Shown: positions 9,149 to 17,033 of the stretch, piece after piece | Layout: the number at the start of each line of letters is the position of its first letter | Position numbering within the stretch: position 1 is the first letter of the stretch | The notes under the pieces: generated by a model | What the model saw: only the letters and a program-made list of their open reading frames with translations | Told to the model about the DNA's origin: nothing | The model's database searches: none | Translations under genes and position numbers: made by a program | Source: G965227875 sp965227875 | GTDB taxonomy: Bacteria; Pseudomonadota; Alphaproteobacteria; Rhizobiales; JAJFHC01 | Direction of reading: 5' to 3' | NCBI GenBank assembly: GCA_965227875.1 | Contig: OZ245783.1 | Coordinates: forward strand, 248,001-312,000 | Length of the DNA: 64,000 nucleotides

Positions 9149-10498
9149 ATGCTCAACAATGCCGAAGCCGACTTTCTCGAGCGCGACAGCTCGCACCTGA
9201 TCCACCCGCTCCACAACCGCGCCCAGCATTCGGGTTCGGGCAAGGTCTGGGTCGGCGGCGACGGGGTGTACCTCACCGACGCCAACGGCGACCGGTTCAT
9301 CGACGGCTTTTCCGGGCTCTGGAACAACACGGCGGGCAACGGCCGCCGCGACCTCGCCGAGGCCGCCGCGCGGCAGATGCAGGAAATGGCCTATGCTTCG
9401 GGTTACTCCGGCAGTTCCAACCCGCGGGCCATCGAACTGGCCGAACGGCTTTCCGCCGTCACCTATCCCCAGATCAACCGCTTCTACTTCACGTCCGGCG
9501 GCGGCGAGGCCACCGACAGCAACATCAAGATGGCGCGCTATTACTGGAAACTGCGCGGCAAACCGAACAAGACGAAGGTGATCTCGCGCGAGAAGGGCTA
9601 TCACGGCGTCACCATGGCCGCCATGTGCGCCACCGGCATGAGCGCCTACTGGCCCATGTTCGAACCCCGCTTCCCGGGCTTCCGCCACATCCCCTCGCCC
9701 TATCCCTACCGCTACGAGGCCCCGGCGGGCGCCGAGAGCCAGGGTATCGCGGCCGCGAACGAACTCGAGAAGGCCATCCTCGAGGAAGGCCCCGATACGG
9801 TGGCCATGTTCATCGCGGAGCCGGTCCAGGGCGCCGGCGGCGCCATCGTGCCGCAGGACGACTACTTTCCGCGCATTCGCGAGATCTGCGACGAGTACGA
9901 CGTGTTGCTGGTGGCCGACGAGGTCATCACGGGGTTCGGCCGCACCGGCAAGATGTTCGGGCTCGAGCACTGGGGCGTCCAGCCGGACCTCCTGCAGTTC
10001 GCCAAGGCGATCACGTCGGGCTACTTCCCCTTCGGCGGCATCGGCGTCAGCGACGAGATCGCGGAGGTCATGGATGGCGCGAGCGAGCCGTGGATGCACG
10101 CCTATACGTATAGCGGCCACCCCGTCGGCTGCGCGGTGTCGCTGGCCATGCTCGATGCGATCGAGAAGGAGGATTTCGTGGGCCAGGCGGCGACAAAGGG
10201 CGCCCGTCTCAACGATCGGGTCCGGGCCAAGCTGGGCGACCATCCCAATGTCGGCGACATCCGCGGCCTCGGCATGGTCTGCGGCGTGGAATTCGTCAGG
10301 GACCGGGCCACGAAGGAGCCCTTCGCTCCGGCCGACGGCATCGGCCCGAAGATGCTCAAGGCCGTGACGGACCGCGGCCTCTTCACGCGGGTGGCCGGCG
10401 ACACGTTCTTTTTCGCCCCGGCCATCGTCACCAGCGAGGAGATCATCGACCAGTCCGTCGACATCCTCGCCGACGCGGTCAAGGAAGTGATCGGCTGA
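9149..10498 (+). CDS. Class III (omega-type) PLP-dependent aminotransferase
   Basis: Transfers an amino group from an omega-amino acid or amine to a keto acid such as pyruvate. The 449-residue protein has the class III signature: SGGGEATDSNIKMAR for cofactor phosphate binding (about 116-130), DEVITGFGRTG at 257-267 with the cofactor-binding aspartate, and the PLP lysine K286 in FAKAITSGYFP. The ATG at 9149 has a CGGAGA ribosome site and opens with MLNNAEADFLERDS. A longer in-frame extension runs back across the RNase P gene and is rejected. No operon partner is adjacent, so the substrate (beta-alanine, pyruvate or a polyamine) cannot be decided. Confidence 0.88.
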   Translation: MLNNAEADFLERDSSHLIHPLHNRAQHSGSGKVWVGGDGVYLTDANGDRFIDGFSGLWNNTAGNGRRDLAEAAARQMQEMAYASGYSGSSNPRAIELAERLSAVTYPQINRFYFTSGGGEATDSNIKMARYYWKLRGKPNKTKVISREKGYHGVTMAAMCATGMSAYWPMFEPRFPGFRHIPSPYPYRYEAPAGAESQGIAAANELEKAILEEGPDTVAMFIAEPVQGAGGAIVPQDDYFPRIREICDEYDVLLVADEVITGFGRTGKMFGLEHWGVQPDLLQFAKAITSGYFPFGGIGVSDEIAEVMDGASEPWMHAYTYSGHPVGCAVSLAMLDAIEKEDFVGQAATKGARLNDRVRAKLGDHPNVGDIRGLGMVCGVEFVRDRATKEPFAPADGIGPKMLKAVTDRGLFTRVAGDTFFFAPAIVTSEEIIDQSVDILADAVKEVIG

Positions 10499-10545
10499 AA
10501 ACCGGCGAACCCGGCGGCTGGGTAACGAGCGACAGTACCCACCGA

Positions 10546-10775
10546 CCCCGTTTTTGCCGAGCGCCGCCCGGACGAACCGCGCGGTTCTGCGAGACACGAT
10601 TCGCAAAGCCCAGGTTTGGAACGGTCCCGGATGAGCCTCGCGGCTCTCCGGGAACCGGAAGGGATGCACCGGGCATCCACCCCCGTTTTTGCCGGGCCCG
10701 ACCCGGCAATCCAGCGACCGTCCACCGCCCCGCCCCAAGGCTGGATGCCCGGGTCATGCCTGCGCAGGACCGGTG
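10546..10775. repeat. Mosaic palindromic intergenic repeat, copy cluster 1
   Basis: The 314-base gap between two convergent genes is filled with GC-rich dyad modules. One is a TCCCGGATGAGCC...GGCTCTCCGGGA hairpin at 10621-10653. A second is a TTTGCCGGG...CCCGGCAATCCAGCGACCG hairpin at 10681-10720, with a decayed copy at 10546-10590. The third is a GGCTGGATGCCCGGGTCA...GCGCAGGA hairpin from 10739. The same modules recur at 19.4-20.3 kb and, in part, at 33.7-34.3 kb. The gap contains no gene. Confidence 0.85.
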
Positions 10776-10812
10776 ATGGACAATTGCAACACCGCGTGGG
10801 GGGGACCGCGGG

Positions 10813-11640
10813 CTACTGGCTTGCCGTCACGCCGCCGTCGACATAGACCACCTGGCCAGTCATGTAGCTGCCGGCCTTTGCGGCGAAGGCGATGACCTGG
10901 CCGACCACCTCGACCGGGTCGCCGATACGGCCGAGCGGGTTGCGGTCGTAGATGAACTGCCGGAACTCCTCCTGCTCGAGATGCGGCCGGATCCTGTCCG
11001 ACGATATGAAGGTCGGCGCCACGCCGTTGACCGTGATGTTGTGAGGGGCCAGTTCCATCGCATGCTGCCTGACCAGCATGAGCAGCCCGCCCTTCGTCGC
11101 GCAATAGGCGGAATACCCGCGTCCGCGCAGGGCAAGGCTTGAGCGGACCGACAAGAGATGGATGTGACGTCCGCCCGTCCCGGCTTCGATCTGCCGCCGC
11201 GCGACGGACTGGGCAAGGAACATGGCCGACTTCAGGTTGGTGGAATAGACGTCGTCGAACACCTCCTCGGTCACCTCGAGCAGGGACTGCTCGCGCTGAA
11301 CGCCGACGCAGTTGATCAGGGTGTCGATCCCGCCGAGCAGGTCGGCAGTCCGGCCCACGGCCTCTTCGATCGCGTCGGGGCTTCGCGCGTCGAGTTCCAT
11401 GGCCGAGGCCCGACCGCCCGAAGCGCAGATGGCCTCCGCCAGACCTGAGGCGCGGTCCATGTTGCGGCCGGCGATCACGACGTTCGCGCCCCGGCGCGCG
11501 AACCCCCAGGAGATGGCCTCCCCCAGCGCGCCATAGCCTCCCGGAACGAACACTCTCATGTCCTTTACGTCGAAAAGAGCGTCGAGCGCATCGAGATCCA
11601 CTTTCGGCGTCATGGAGGTCATCGCGTCGGCCGACGTCAT
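10813..11640 (-). CDS. SDR-family NAD(P)-dependent oxidoreductase
   Basis: Classical short-chain dehydrogenase of 275 residues. The cofactor loop reads VPGGYGALGEA, a variant of TGxxxGxG. Next come NCVG (in place of NNAG), a serine region (LLSVRSS) and the catalytic YCATK. The end (TGQVVYVDGG) is typical of FabG-like SDRs. The ATG overlaps the stop of the upstream dehydrogenase gene by ATGA, so it is translationally coupled at the 3' end of the liv-type operon. The context (Gfo/Idh/MocA enzyme, cupin, importer) suggests oxidation of an imported polyol or sugar acid. This is an inference. Confidence 0.88.
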   Translation of the reverse strand: MTSADAMTSMTPKVDLDALDALFDVKDMRVFVPGGYGALGEAISWGFARRGANVVIAGRNMDRASGLAEAICASGGRASAMELDARSPDAIEEAVGRTADLLGGIDTLINCVGVQREQSLLEVTEEVFDDVYSTNLKSAMFLAQSVARRQIEAGTGGRHIHLLSVRSSLALRGRGYSAYCATKGGLLMLVRQHAMELAPHNITVNGVAPTFISSDRIRPHLEQEEFRQFIYDRNPLGRIGDPVEVVGQVIAFAAKAGSYMTGQVVYVDGGVTASQ

Positions 11641-12656
11641 GGCGCCACCTCCACGCCGGCGGCATCGTAGACGCTCTCCATCAGTTTGAGTGTCTCGAGA
11701 TTGTCCAGACGGTCCGTCTCGAACGCGGTTCCGTCCCCGACACAGGCCACGAAATGCGAGACCGCATGGTCGAAGCACTCCTGATAGCGGCCAAGAAGGT
11801 CGACTTCCTCCGCCTCGTCTTCCGCGCCGACAAGATAGACGCGGTTGTAGTCCATCATGACCGTCGCCCGCGTGCCGACAATCTCGAGCCGGTCGCCATG
11901 CAGGTCCGGATATCCCGGCGCACAGATGCACCCGTCCGCCGACGCGATGAGGCCGTCGGGGCCTTCCATCAGGATGGTGGCCGTGTCCTCGCCCGGAAGC
12001 CCCGTCGCAAGCCGGTTCAGCCGCGCGGCAACGACATTCAGCGGCCCGACCAGCGCGCGAAGGACATCGAGGTGATGGATCATGGTTTCGAACACGAGGT
12101 TCCGCCTGAAGGTCTTCAGATAGGGCTGGCGTTCCACGAGAAAGGGTTCGCGCCCCTCCCGTGCACAGAGACCCGACCCGCGGACCGCAATCGTCGCGTG
12201 GCGCGGCGTCCCGATCCGCCCCTCCGCGATCCACCGGCGCACGGCCATGTAGTGCGGACGGAACCGGTAGTTCTCGTGCACCATGAACCGGACCCGGTCG
12301 CCAACATAGGCCACCAGTTCCTCTGCCTCGGACACGGTTTCCGTCATCGGCTTCTGGAGCATGACGTGAACACCGTGGTCGGCCGCCAGCCGCGCGAGCG
12401 GCGCGTGCGCGCCGACGGATGCGGCAATGTCGACAAGCTCGAACCCGCCATCCGCGAACATGGCGTCGGCATTGTCGTAGACACGTTCGATGCCGAACTC
12501 CAGCGCGCGCGCCTCCGCCTTCTGCCGGTCGGTATCGCAGACCGCGACGACGGGAACGCCGGCCGCCTGCCAGGCCCGGAGATGGAAAACACTGATCATG
12601 CCGGCTCCGGCGAGTGCGGCGCGTGGCGGGGCCGCGCTCACGAATCTTCCTCCCAC
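11637..12656 (-). CDS. Gfo/Idh/MocA-family oxidoreductase
   Basis: NAD(P)-dependent dehydrogenase family that typically acts on inositols, sugars or sugar acids. The 339-residue protein starts with a Rossmann fold (ALAGAGMISVFHLRAWQ) and carries the EKP-type motif as LQKPMTET (E replaced by Q, about residues 100-107). The substrate-domain histidine region follows (FETMIHHLDVLRAL). The start at 12656 overlaps the end of the cupin gene by 19 bases, and a later start is possible. The EKP glutamate change to glutamine is notable, because the lysine of this motif is the catalytic/cofactor residue and is kept. Confidence 0.88.
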   Translation of the reverse strand: MGGRFVSAAPPRAALAGAGMISVFHLRAWQAAGVPVVAVCDTDRQKAEARALEFGIERVYDNADAMFADGGFELVDIAASVGAHAPLARLAADHGVHVMLQKPMTETVSEAEELVAYVGDRVRFMVHENYRFRPHYMAVRRWIAEGRIGTPRHATIAVRGSGLCAREGREPFLVERQPYLKTFRRNLVFETMIHHLDVLRALVGPLNVVAARLNRLATGLPGEDTATILMEGPDGLIASADGCICAPGYPDLHGDRLEIVGTRATVMMDYNRVYLVGAEDEAEEVDLLGRYQECFDHAVSHFVACVGDGTAFETDRLDNLETLKLMESVYDAAGVEVAP

Positions 12657-12967
12657 ATGCCATATCCGTAGAGCCAGACGCTGCCCCCGTCGGACAGGGT
12701 TCTCAACGAGTGGTTCACGTGCCTCGGGATGCGCACCAGATCGCCCGGGCCCGCGATGGCCGGTTCATCGCCCACCTCGATCTCCAGACGCCCTTCCGCC
12801 ACGCAGACATATTCGTCGGTGCTGTGGACGAAGTCGTTCCACTGCTGTCCGGGCGGGTCGCGAAAGACCCCGAAACTGAATCCTTCCGCTTCCCAGTCGC
12901 GCCGCACGGCGTCGAAATCGACCGGCGCGGTATAGGCATGTTCCTCGAAGGTCTTCATGTCACTCAT
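12638..12967 (-). CDS. Small cupin-domain protein
   Basis: A 109-residue single-domain cupin. The first motif reads DFVHSTDEYVCVAEGRLEIEVG and the second GDLVRIPRHVNHSLR, giving candidate metal ligands His, Glu and His. It is coupled to its neighbours: its ATG overlaps the stop of the ABC-like ATPase gene (TGATG), and its end overlaps the dehydrogenase gene. It may be an isomerase or sugar-acid-binding enzyme of the same pathway. The sequence alone does not say which. Confidence 0.82.
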   Translation of the reverse strand: MSDMKTFEEHAYTAPVDFDAVRRDWEAEGFSFGVFRDPPGQQWNDFVHSTDEYVCVAEGRLEIEVGDEPAIAGPGDLVRIPRHVNHSLRTLSDGGSVWLYGYGMWEEDS

Positions 12968-13587
12968 CAGTTCTCCAGCAACTTTCCGAGATAGGCGCGG
13001 ACCGGCTCCTGCGAAACCAGCGTCTCATAGTTGTCCGCGGGTACCGGCCTGCCCTTGTGTATGAAGAAATACCGTTCGCAGATTTCCCGCACGATCTCCA
13101 GGTGGAAGGGCTCGTTGGGGTGGACGCATACGAAGACCAGCCGGCCCTCGTCGCGCAGCTTGCGGAAGAAATCGAACATGAACCCGATATATCCGTCCTG
13201 CGTGTTGAACTGCGGCTCGTCGAACAGGTGCACCACCGGCCGGTCGCTGTCCGCGCGCTCCATGAGGAAGTCCGGCCGGAAGGACCGGAAATGCCTGACC
13301 TGGTAGGACTGGTGGTAGTGGATCGCCAGCCGGTCGCGTTCATCGGTGCGAACGTTGTGAATGTCGCGCCCCTGCACGCTCACACGGCCGGCCGTCGGCC
13401 GGTTGGAACCCGTGATGAGTTCGAACAGGGTCGTCTTGCCCGAACCGTTGGGACCCATGAGGCCGACGATCTCGGGTCCTTCGATGGAAAAGTCTGCCTC
13501 CAGCCGGAACGTCGGACGCTTCGACCATCTGCCTGCGGTATAGACCTTCTCCAGGCCGCTGACTTCGAGTATCGGCGCCATCCTCAC
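12967..13587 (-). CDS. ABC-type ATPase lacking the signature-motif subdomain
   Basis: A 206-residue protein with a canonical Walker A (GPNGSGKTT, 45-53), a Walker B (VVHLFDEP, 118-125) and an H-loop histidine (VCVHP, near 156). The LSGGQ signature is absent. Only about 22 residues separate the Q-loop-like HQSYQ (92-96) from Walker B, where normal ABC ATPases carry a helical subdomain of some 70 or more residues. Without the signature it cannot complete the usual composite ATP site. It lies between livF and the cupin, overlapping both, in addition to complete livG and livF. The start may be the GTG at 13587 or the ATG at 13581. Confidence 0.8.
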   Translation of the reverse strand: MRMAPILEVSGLEKVYTAGRWSKRPTFRLEADFSIEGPEIVGLMGPNGSGKTTLFELITGSNRPTAGRVSVQGRDIHNVRTDERDRLAIHYHQSYQVRHFRSFRPDFLMERADSDRPVVHLFDEPQFNTQDGYIGFMFDFFRKLRDEGRLVFVCVHPNEPFHLEIVREICERYFFIHKGRPVPADNYETLVSQEPVRAYLGKLLEN

Positions 13588-14279
13588 ATTCCTATCAGCC
13601 GTTGCCGAAGATCGGCGTTGTCGAGAAGCTCCGCCGCGGCCCCTTCGTATGCGATGCGCCCGCGGTTCATCACGTAGACGCGGTCGGAGACCTCGAGCGC
13701 GGCCATGGCATTCTGCTCGACGACCAGGACGGAGAGCCCCTCCGCCTTCATGCGAAGAATCGTGCGCATGACGTCCTGGACGATTTTCGGAGCCAGTCCC
13801 TGTCCCGGTTCATCGAGCAAAACGAGACCGGGAGATCCCAGAAGCGCGCGCGAAATGGACACCATCTGCTGTTCCCCGCCGGACAGGTTCTCGCATTCCC
13901 GGGGCATCAGGTGTTCGAGCGCGGAGAAGACGTCGAACATCTCGGGCACGGTCCACGCGCGGAACCTCGTCCTCTTCCTGGCGATCTGGAGATTGCGGGC
14001 CACCGTCAGGCTGGGGAAGACACGCCGGTCGTCGGGCACCCAGCCCACGCCCATCCTGGCGATCTCGTGGGTCGGCCGCCTCGTGATCTCCTGCCCGTCG
14101 AACACGACGCCACCGCGGCGCGGCGGTGTCAGGCCCATCACCGACCGGATGAGGGTCGTCTTGCCCGCACCGTTCGGGCCGAGCAGCGCCACGACTTCCC
14201 TTTCGCCGACCTCCAGGGAGGCCCCGAAAAGCGCCTGGGTCTCGCCATAGTAGGTATCGATGTTCGAAACGTTGAGCAT
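13584..14279 (-). CDS. livF: Branched-chain-type ABC importer ATPase, LivF-like
   Basis: Second cytoplasmic ATPase of a hydrophobic amino acid transporter (HAAT) system. The 231-residue protein has Walker A GPNGAGKTT, signature LSGGEQQMVS, Walker B LVLLDEP and an H-loop-region VVEQN, which is the LivF-style H-to-Q variant. The ATG at 14279 overlaps the livG stop (ATGA). Upstream frame extension is in a different gene and is rejected. The symbol reflects family, not proven substrate: the operon context points to a sugar-acid or polyol-like ligand rather than leucine. Confidence 0.9.
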   Translation of the reverse strand: MLNVSNIDTYYGETQALFGASLEVGEREVVALLGPNGAGKTTLIRSVMGLTPPRRGGVVFDGQEITRRPTHEIARMGVGWVPDDRRVFPSLTVARNLQIARKRTRFRAWTVPEMFDVFSALEHLMPRECENLSGGEQQMVSISRALLGSPGLVLLDEPGQGLAPKIVQDVMRTILRMKAEGLSVLVVEQNAMAALEVSDRVYVMNRGRIAYEGAAAELLDNADLRQRLIGM

Positions 14280-15022
14280 CACGCAAGCTCGCCCAGGCTC
14301 GAGCGCTGCACCCACTTGTTGGCGCGCAGTTCGTCCGGGGTTCCCCCGGCAATGACCTGCCCCCAGTGGATGACCGAAATCGTGTCCGCCAGCCCGAACA
14401 GGAACCGCATGTCGTGTTCGATCATCACGACGGTGAGGCTCTGCCTTATCCTGTCGATCAGGAGGGCGAGGTCCCGGGTCGCTTCCGTCCCGAGACCCGA
14501 CGTCGGCTCGTCGAGAAACAGGATCCGCGGCCGGGCCGCCAGCGCCACCCCGATCTCGAGCGCGCGGCGGTCGCCGTATGGCAACTCGCTGGCCGCCGTC
14601 CATGCCCGGTCCGCAAGACCGATCTGTTCGAGAATCGTCATCGCTTCAGCGATGAGGTCCTTGTCGTCGAAGACGGTCCCGAAGAGCTGTCTGCGCCGCG
14701 CCCGGAACCCGGGAAGCGCGACCATCACATTCTCCATCACCGTGGAGTCGTCGAACAGGGTCATCATCTGGAACGACCGCGACAGACCGAGACGGGCGAT
14801 CCTCTGCGGCGGCAGACCGGTGATCGCCTCCCCGTCGAACAGGATCTCGCCGCGGTCGGGCCTGTACCGGCCGGTCAGCACGTTGAAGCACGTGGTCTTG
14901 CCCGCACCGTTCGGCCCCATGATGCCGCTGACCTGTCCCTTCTCGAAGGCGAGACTGATGTCTTCGAGAACGACGCTCGACCCGAAGCGCTTGTGGATGT
15001 TCCTGGCCTCGAAATACGCCAT
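14279..15022 (-). CDS. livG: Branched-chain-type ABC importer ATPase, LivG-like
   Basis: First ATPase of the HAAT importer, 247 residues. Walker A is GPNGAGKTT, Walker B is ILFLDEP, and the H-loop is MIEHDM, all intact. The signature position reads LPYGDRRALEI, the degenerate form common in LivG. The start at 15022 (MAYFEARNIHKRFG) lies 2 bases past the livM stop. It pairs with livF on the cytoplasmic face of LivH/LivM. Confidence 0.9.
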   Translation of the reverse strand: MAYFEARNIHKRFGSSVVLEDISLAFEKGQVSGIMGPNGAGKTTCFNVLTGRYRPDRGEILFDGEAITGLPPQRIARLGLSRSFQMMTLFDDSTVMENVMVALPGFRARRRQLFGTVFDDKDLIAEAMTILEQIGLADRAWTAASELPYGDRRALEIGVALAARPRILFLDEPTSGLGTEATRDLALLIDRIRQSLTVVMIEHDMRFLFGLADTISVIHWGQVIAGGTPDELRANKWVQRSSLGELA

Positions 15023-15023
15023 G

Positions 15024-16043
15024 TCAGGACTCCGCCGCCGCCCTGGATGCGCGCGTCTGCGAACCGAGGCGCTTCGCGACGAGGTGGAACGCGCCCGCAA
15101 CGCCCTCGGGGCGGAACATCACCATGACCACGAACATGAGCCCGTACCAGAGCAGCCACGTCTCGGTCAGCCCGCCCAGCACGTCGCGCGCGACGAAATA
15201 GAGCACGACCCCGTAGACCGGACCCCAGAAGCTCACGAGGCCGCCGCCCACGAGGACCATCATCACGATGAGGCCCGACTGGTGAAGACCCATGACATCG
15301 GGATAGGCGCTCTCCTGGGCCATGGCGAAGAGCCCGCCGGCCAGCCCCGCGAACATGGCCGAGAGGATGAATGCGGCCAGCTTGAAGCGCCACACCTCGT
15401 AACCGACGAAGGCGGCCCGGGTCTCGTTCTGGCGGATGGCCTGGAGAACGCGGCCGAAGGGCGAATGCACGATGCGCCAGGCCAGCGTGATCGTCGCCAG
15501 AAGGGCCGCGAGAACGACAAAGAAAAACGCGACGTTGTCGTTGAGGTCGACGGTCAGAACGCCGAGATCGACGGCGGGCCTCGGGATGTTGAGCAGGCCG
15601 TCCTCGCCGCCGGTCAGCCAGTGCAGCTTGATCGATGCGAACCAGAACACCTGCCCGAAGGCGATCGTCAGCAACGCGTAGTAGATGCCGCGGCGGTGCG
15701 AGACCATGGCCCCGACGATCGCACCGGCCAGTCCCGCCATCAGGATGGCTGCCATAAGTCCGCCGGCAAGGCTCACGGCGACGTTGTGCTGGAACAGGCC
15801 GAAGGCGTAGGCGCCGACGCCGAGATAGGCCCCGTGCCCGAAGGAGTGCAGCCCGGTATAACCGAAGAGCAGGTTGAACCCGATGGCGTAGATCATCCAG
15901 ATCGAAATCTCGATGGCCAGGTACTGATAGGAGCCGACGGCGGAGATCCAGAGCGGCGACGATGCCAGGAGACCCGTCACGCAGAGCGTATGGGGCGTGA
16001 TCCAGGAGCCTGACCGGCCCGAGATGTCGGACAGGGATATCAC
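15024..16043 (-). CDS. livM: Branched-chain-type ABC importer permease, LivM-like
   Basis: 339-residue polytopic membrane protein with the permease pattern of the BPD_transp_2 family (FNLLFGYTGLHSFGHGAYLGVGAYAF). About eight to nine hydrophobic segments and a short charged C-terminal tail follow. It forms the membrane pore with LivH. Its ATG is 3 bases past the livH stop. Confidence 0.9.
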   Translation of the reverse strand: MISLSDISGRSGSWITPHTLCVTGLLASSPLWISAVGSYQYLAIEISIWMIYAIGFNLLFGYTGLHSFGHGAYLGVGAYAFGLFQHNVAVSLAGGLMAAILMAGLAGAIVGAMVSHRRGIYYALLTIAFGQVFWFASIKLHWLTGGEDGLLNIPRPAVDLGVLTVDLNDNVAFFFVVLAALLATITLAWRIVHSPFGRVLQAIRQNETRAAFVGYEVWRFKLAAFILSAMFAGLAGGLFAMAQESAYPDVMGLHQSGLIVMMVLVGGGLVSFWGPVYGVVLYFVARDVLGGLTETWLLWYGLMFVVMVMFRPEGVAGAFHLVAKRLGSQTRASRAAAES

Positions 16044-16046
16044 CGC

Positions 16047-16967
16047 CTAGTTCTCCAGCACGCTCTTGCGGCCGAACAGGCCCCTCGCCCGGAAACCGAG
16101 CACGACGATGAGCAGGATGTACATCGACATCATCGACCACGCCGGGACAAACGCCCCGCTGAGGCCCACCGCGAGGCCGACAATGAGCGCGGCGCACACC
16201 GCACCCCAGAAGCTTCCGACACCGCCGAGCACGATGATGAGGAAGGCCGGGATGACGACGTCGATACCCACATGAGGCCGCAGGCCCCAGATCGGCACCA
16301 TCACGACACCGGCCAGTCCTGCGAGCCCCGCCCCCAGCCCGAAGACGAGCGTGCGCAGCTTGCCCAGGTCATACCCCAACGCCCGCACCATCTCGCTGTC
16401 ATGCGCGCCCGCCTTGATGATGGCGCCGTAGGGCGTGCGCTCGAGAAAGAGCCAGACCGCCACGATGGCGAACACGGCGAAACCGGCCGCGAAGATCTTG
16501 TATTTGGAAAAGATCAGGCCGCCGAGCAGCATCGCCCCGTTGATCGACTGGGGAAGCGTCAGGTGCTGTTCGCCCGGCCCCCAGGCGACCCGGATGAGTT
16601 CCTCGATCACGAGCGCGGCGCCGAACGTCAGCAGCAACCCGTAGAGCGGCGCCTTGCCATAGGTCGGCCGCAGGCAGATTTCGAGGATCATCCCCGCCGC
16701 CGCGGCGAGGAGCGGCGCGAAGACGAGCGCCGACACGTAACGTGCGGCGATTGGCAGGCCGAGCCACCATGCGCCGACCGCGGTCTGCTCGAGCCAACCC
16801 GCCCCCAGAACGGACAGCGCGAAATAGGCGCCGAGGGCGAACAGCGAGCCGTGTGCGAGGTTGATCACCTCCATGACGCCGACGATCAGCGTGAAGCCGA
16901 GCGCGATGAGCGCGAACAGCAGGCCGAGCGTCAGGCCGTTGATAATATGGGGGATGATGAGCGTCAT
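16047..16967 (-). CDS. livH: Branched-chain-type ABC importer permease, LivH-like
   Basis: 306-residue polytopic permease starting MTLIIPHIINGLTLGLLFALIALG, with the family motif VMEVINLAHGSLFALGAYFA. Several membrane spans and a basic C terminus follow. It is separated from the upstream binding-protein gene by 66 bases that include a strong hairpin, and is the first of the tightly packed membrane/ATPase genes. Confidence 0.9.
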   Translation of the reverse strand: MTLIIPHIINGLTLGLLFALIALGFTLIVGVMEVINLAHGSLFALGAYFALSVLGAGWLEQTAVGAWWLGLPIAARYVSALVFAPLLAAAAGMILEICLRPTYGKAPLYGLLLTFGAALVIEELIRVAWGPGEQHLTLPQSINGAMLLGGLIFSKYKIFAAGFAVFAIVAVWLFLERTPYGAIIKAGAHDSEMVRALGYDLGKLRTLVFGLGAGLAGLAGVVMVPIWGLRPHVGIDVVIPAFLIIVLGGVGSFWGAVCAALIVGLAVGLSGAFVPAWSMMSMYILLIVVLGFRARGLFGRKSVLEN

Positions 16968-16992
16968 GAATGGTCCGCCGGCAATGCGTTTC

Positions 16993-17025
16993 CGGGCGGG
17001 AGCGCCAAACAGGCACGCCCGCCCG
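16993..17025. promoter_or_regulatory. Intercistronic stem-loop downstream of the binding-protein gene
   Basis: CGGGCGGG at 16993-17000 pairs with CCCGCCCG at 17018-17025, extended inward by GCGCC/GGCAC-type pairs around a short loop. It lies just after the binding-protein stop with no T-tract. It therefore looks like a transcript-stabilising or attenuating hairpin, of the sort that lets binding protein exceed permease, rather than a full terminator. Confidence 0.55.
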
Positions 17026-17033
17026 AAGGTCCG

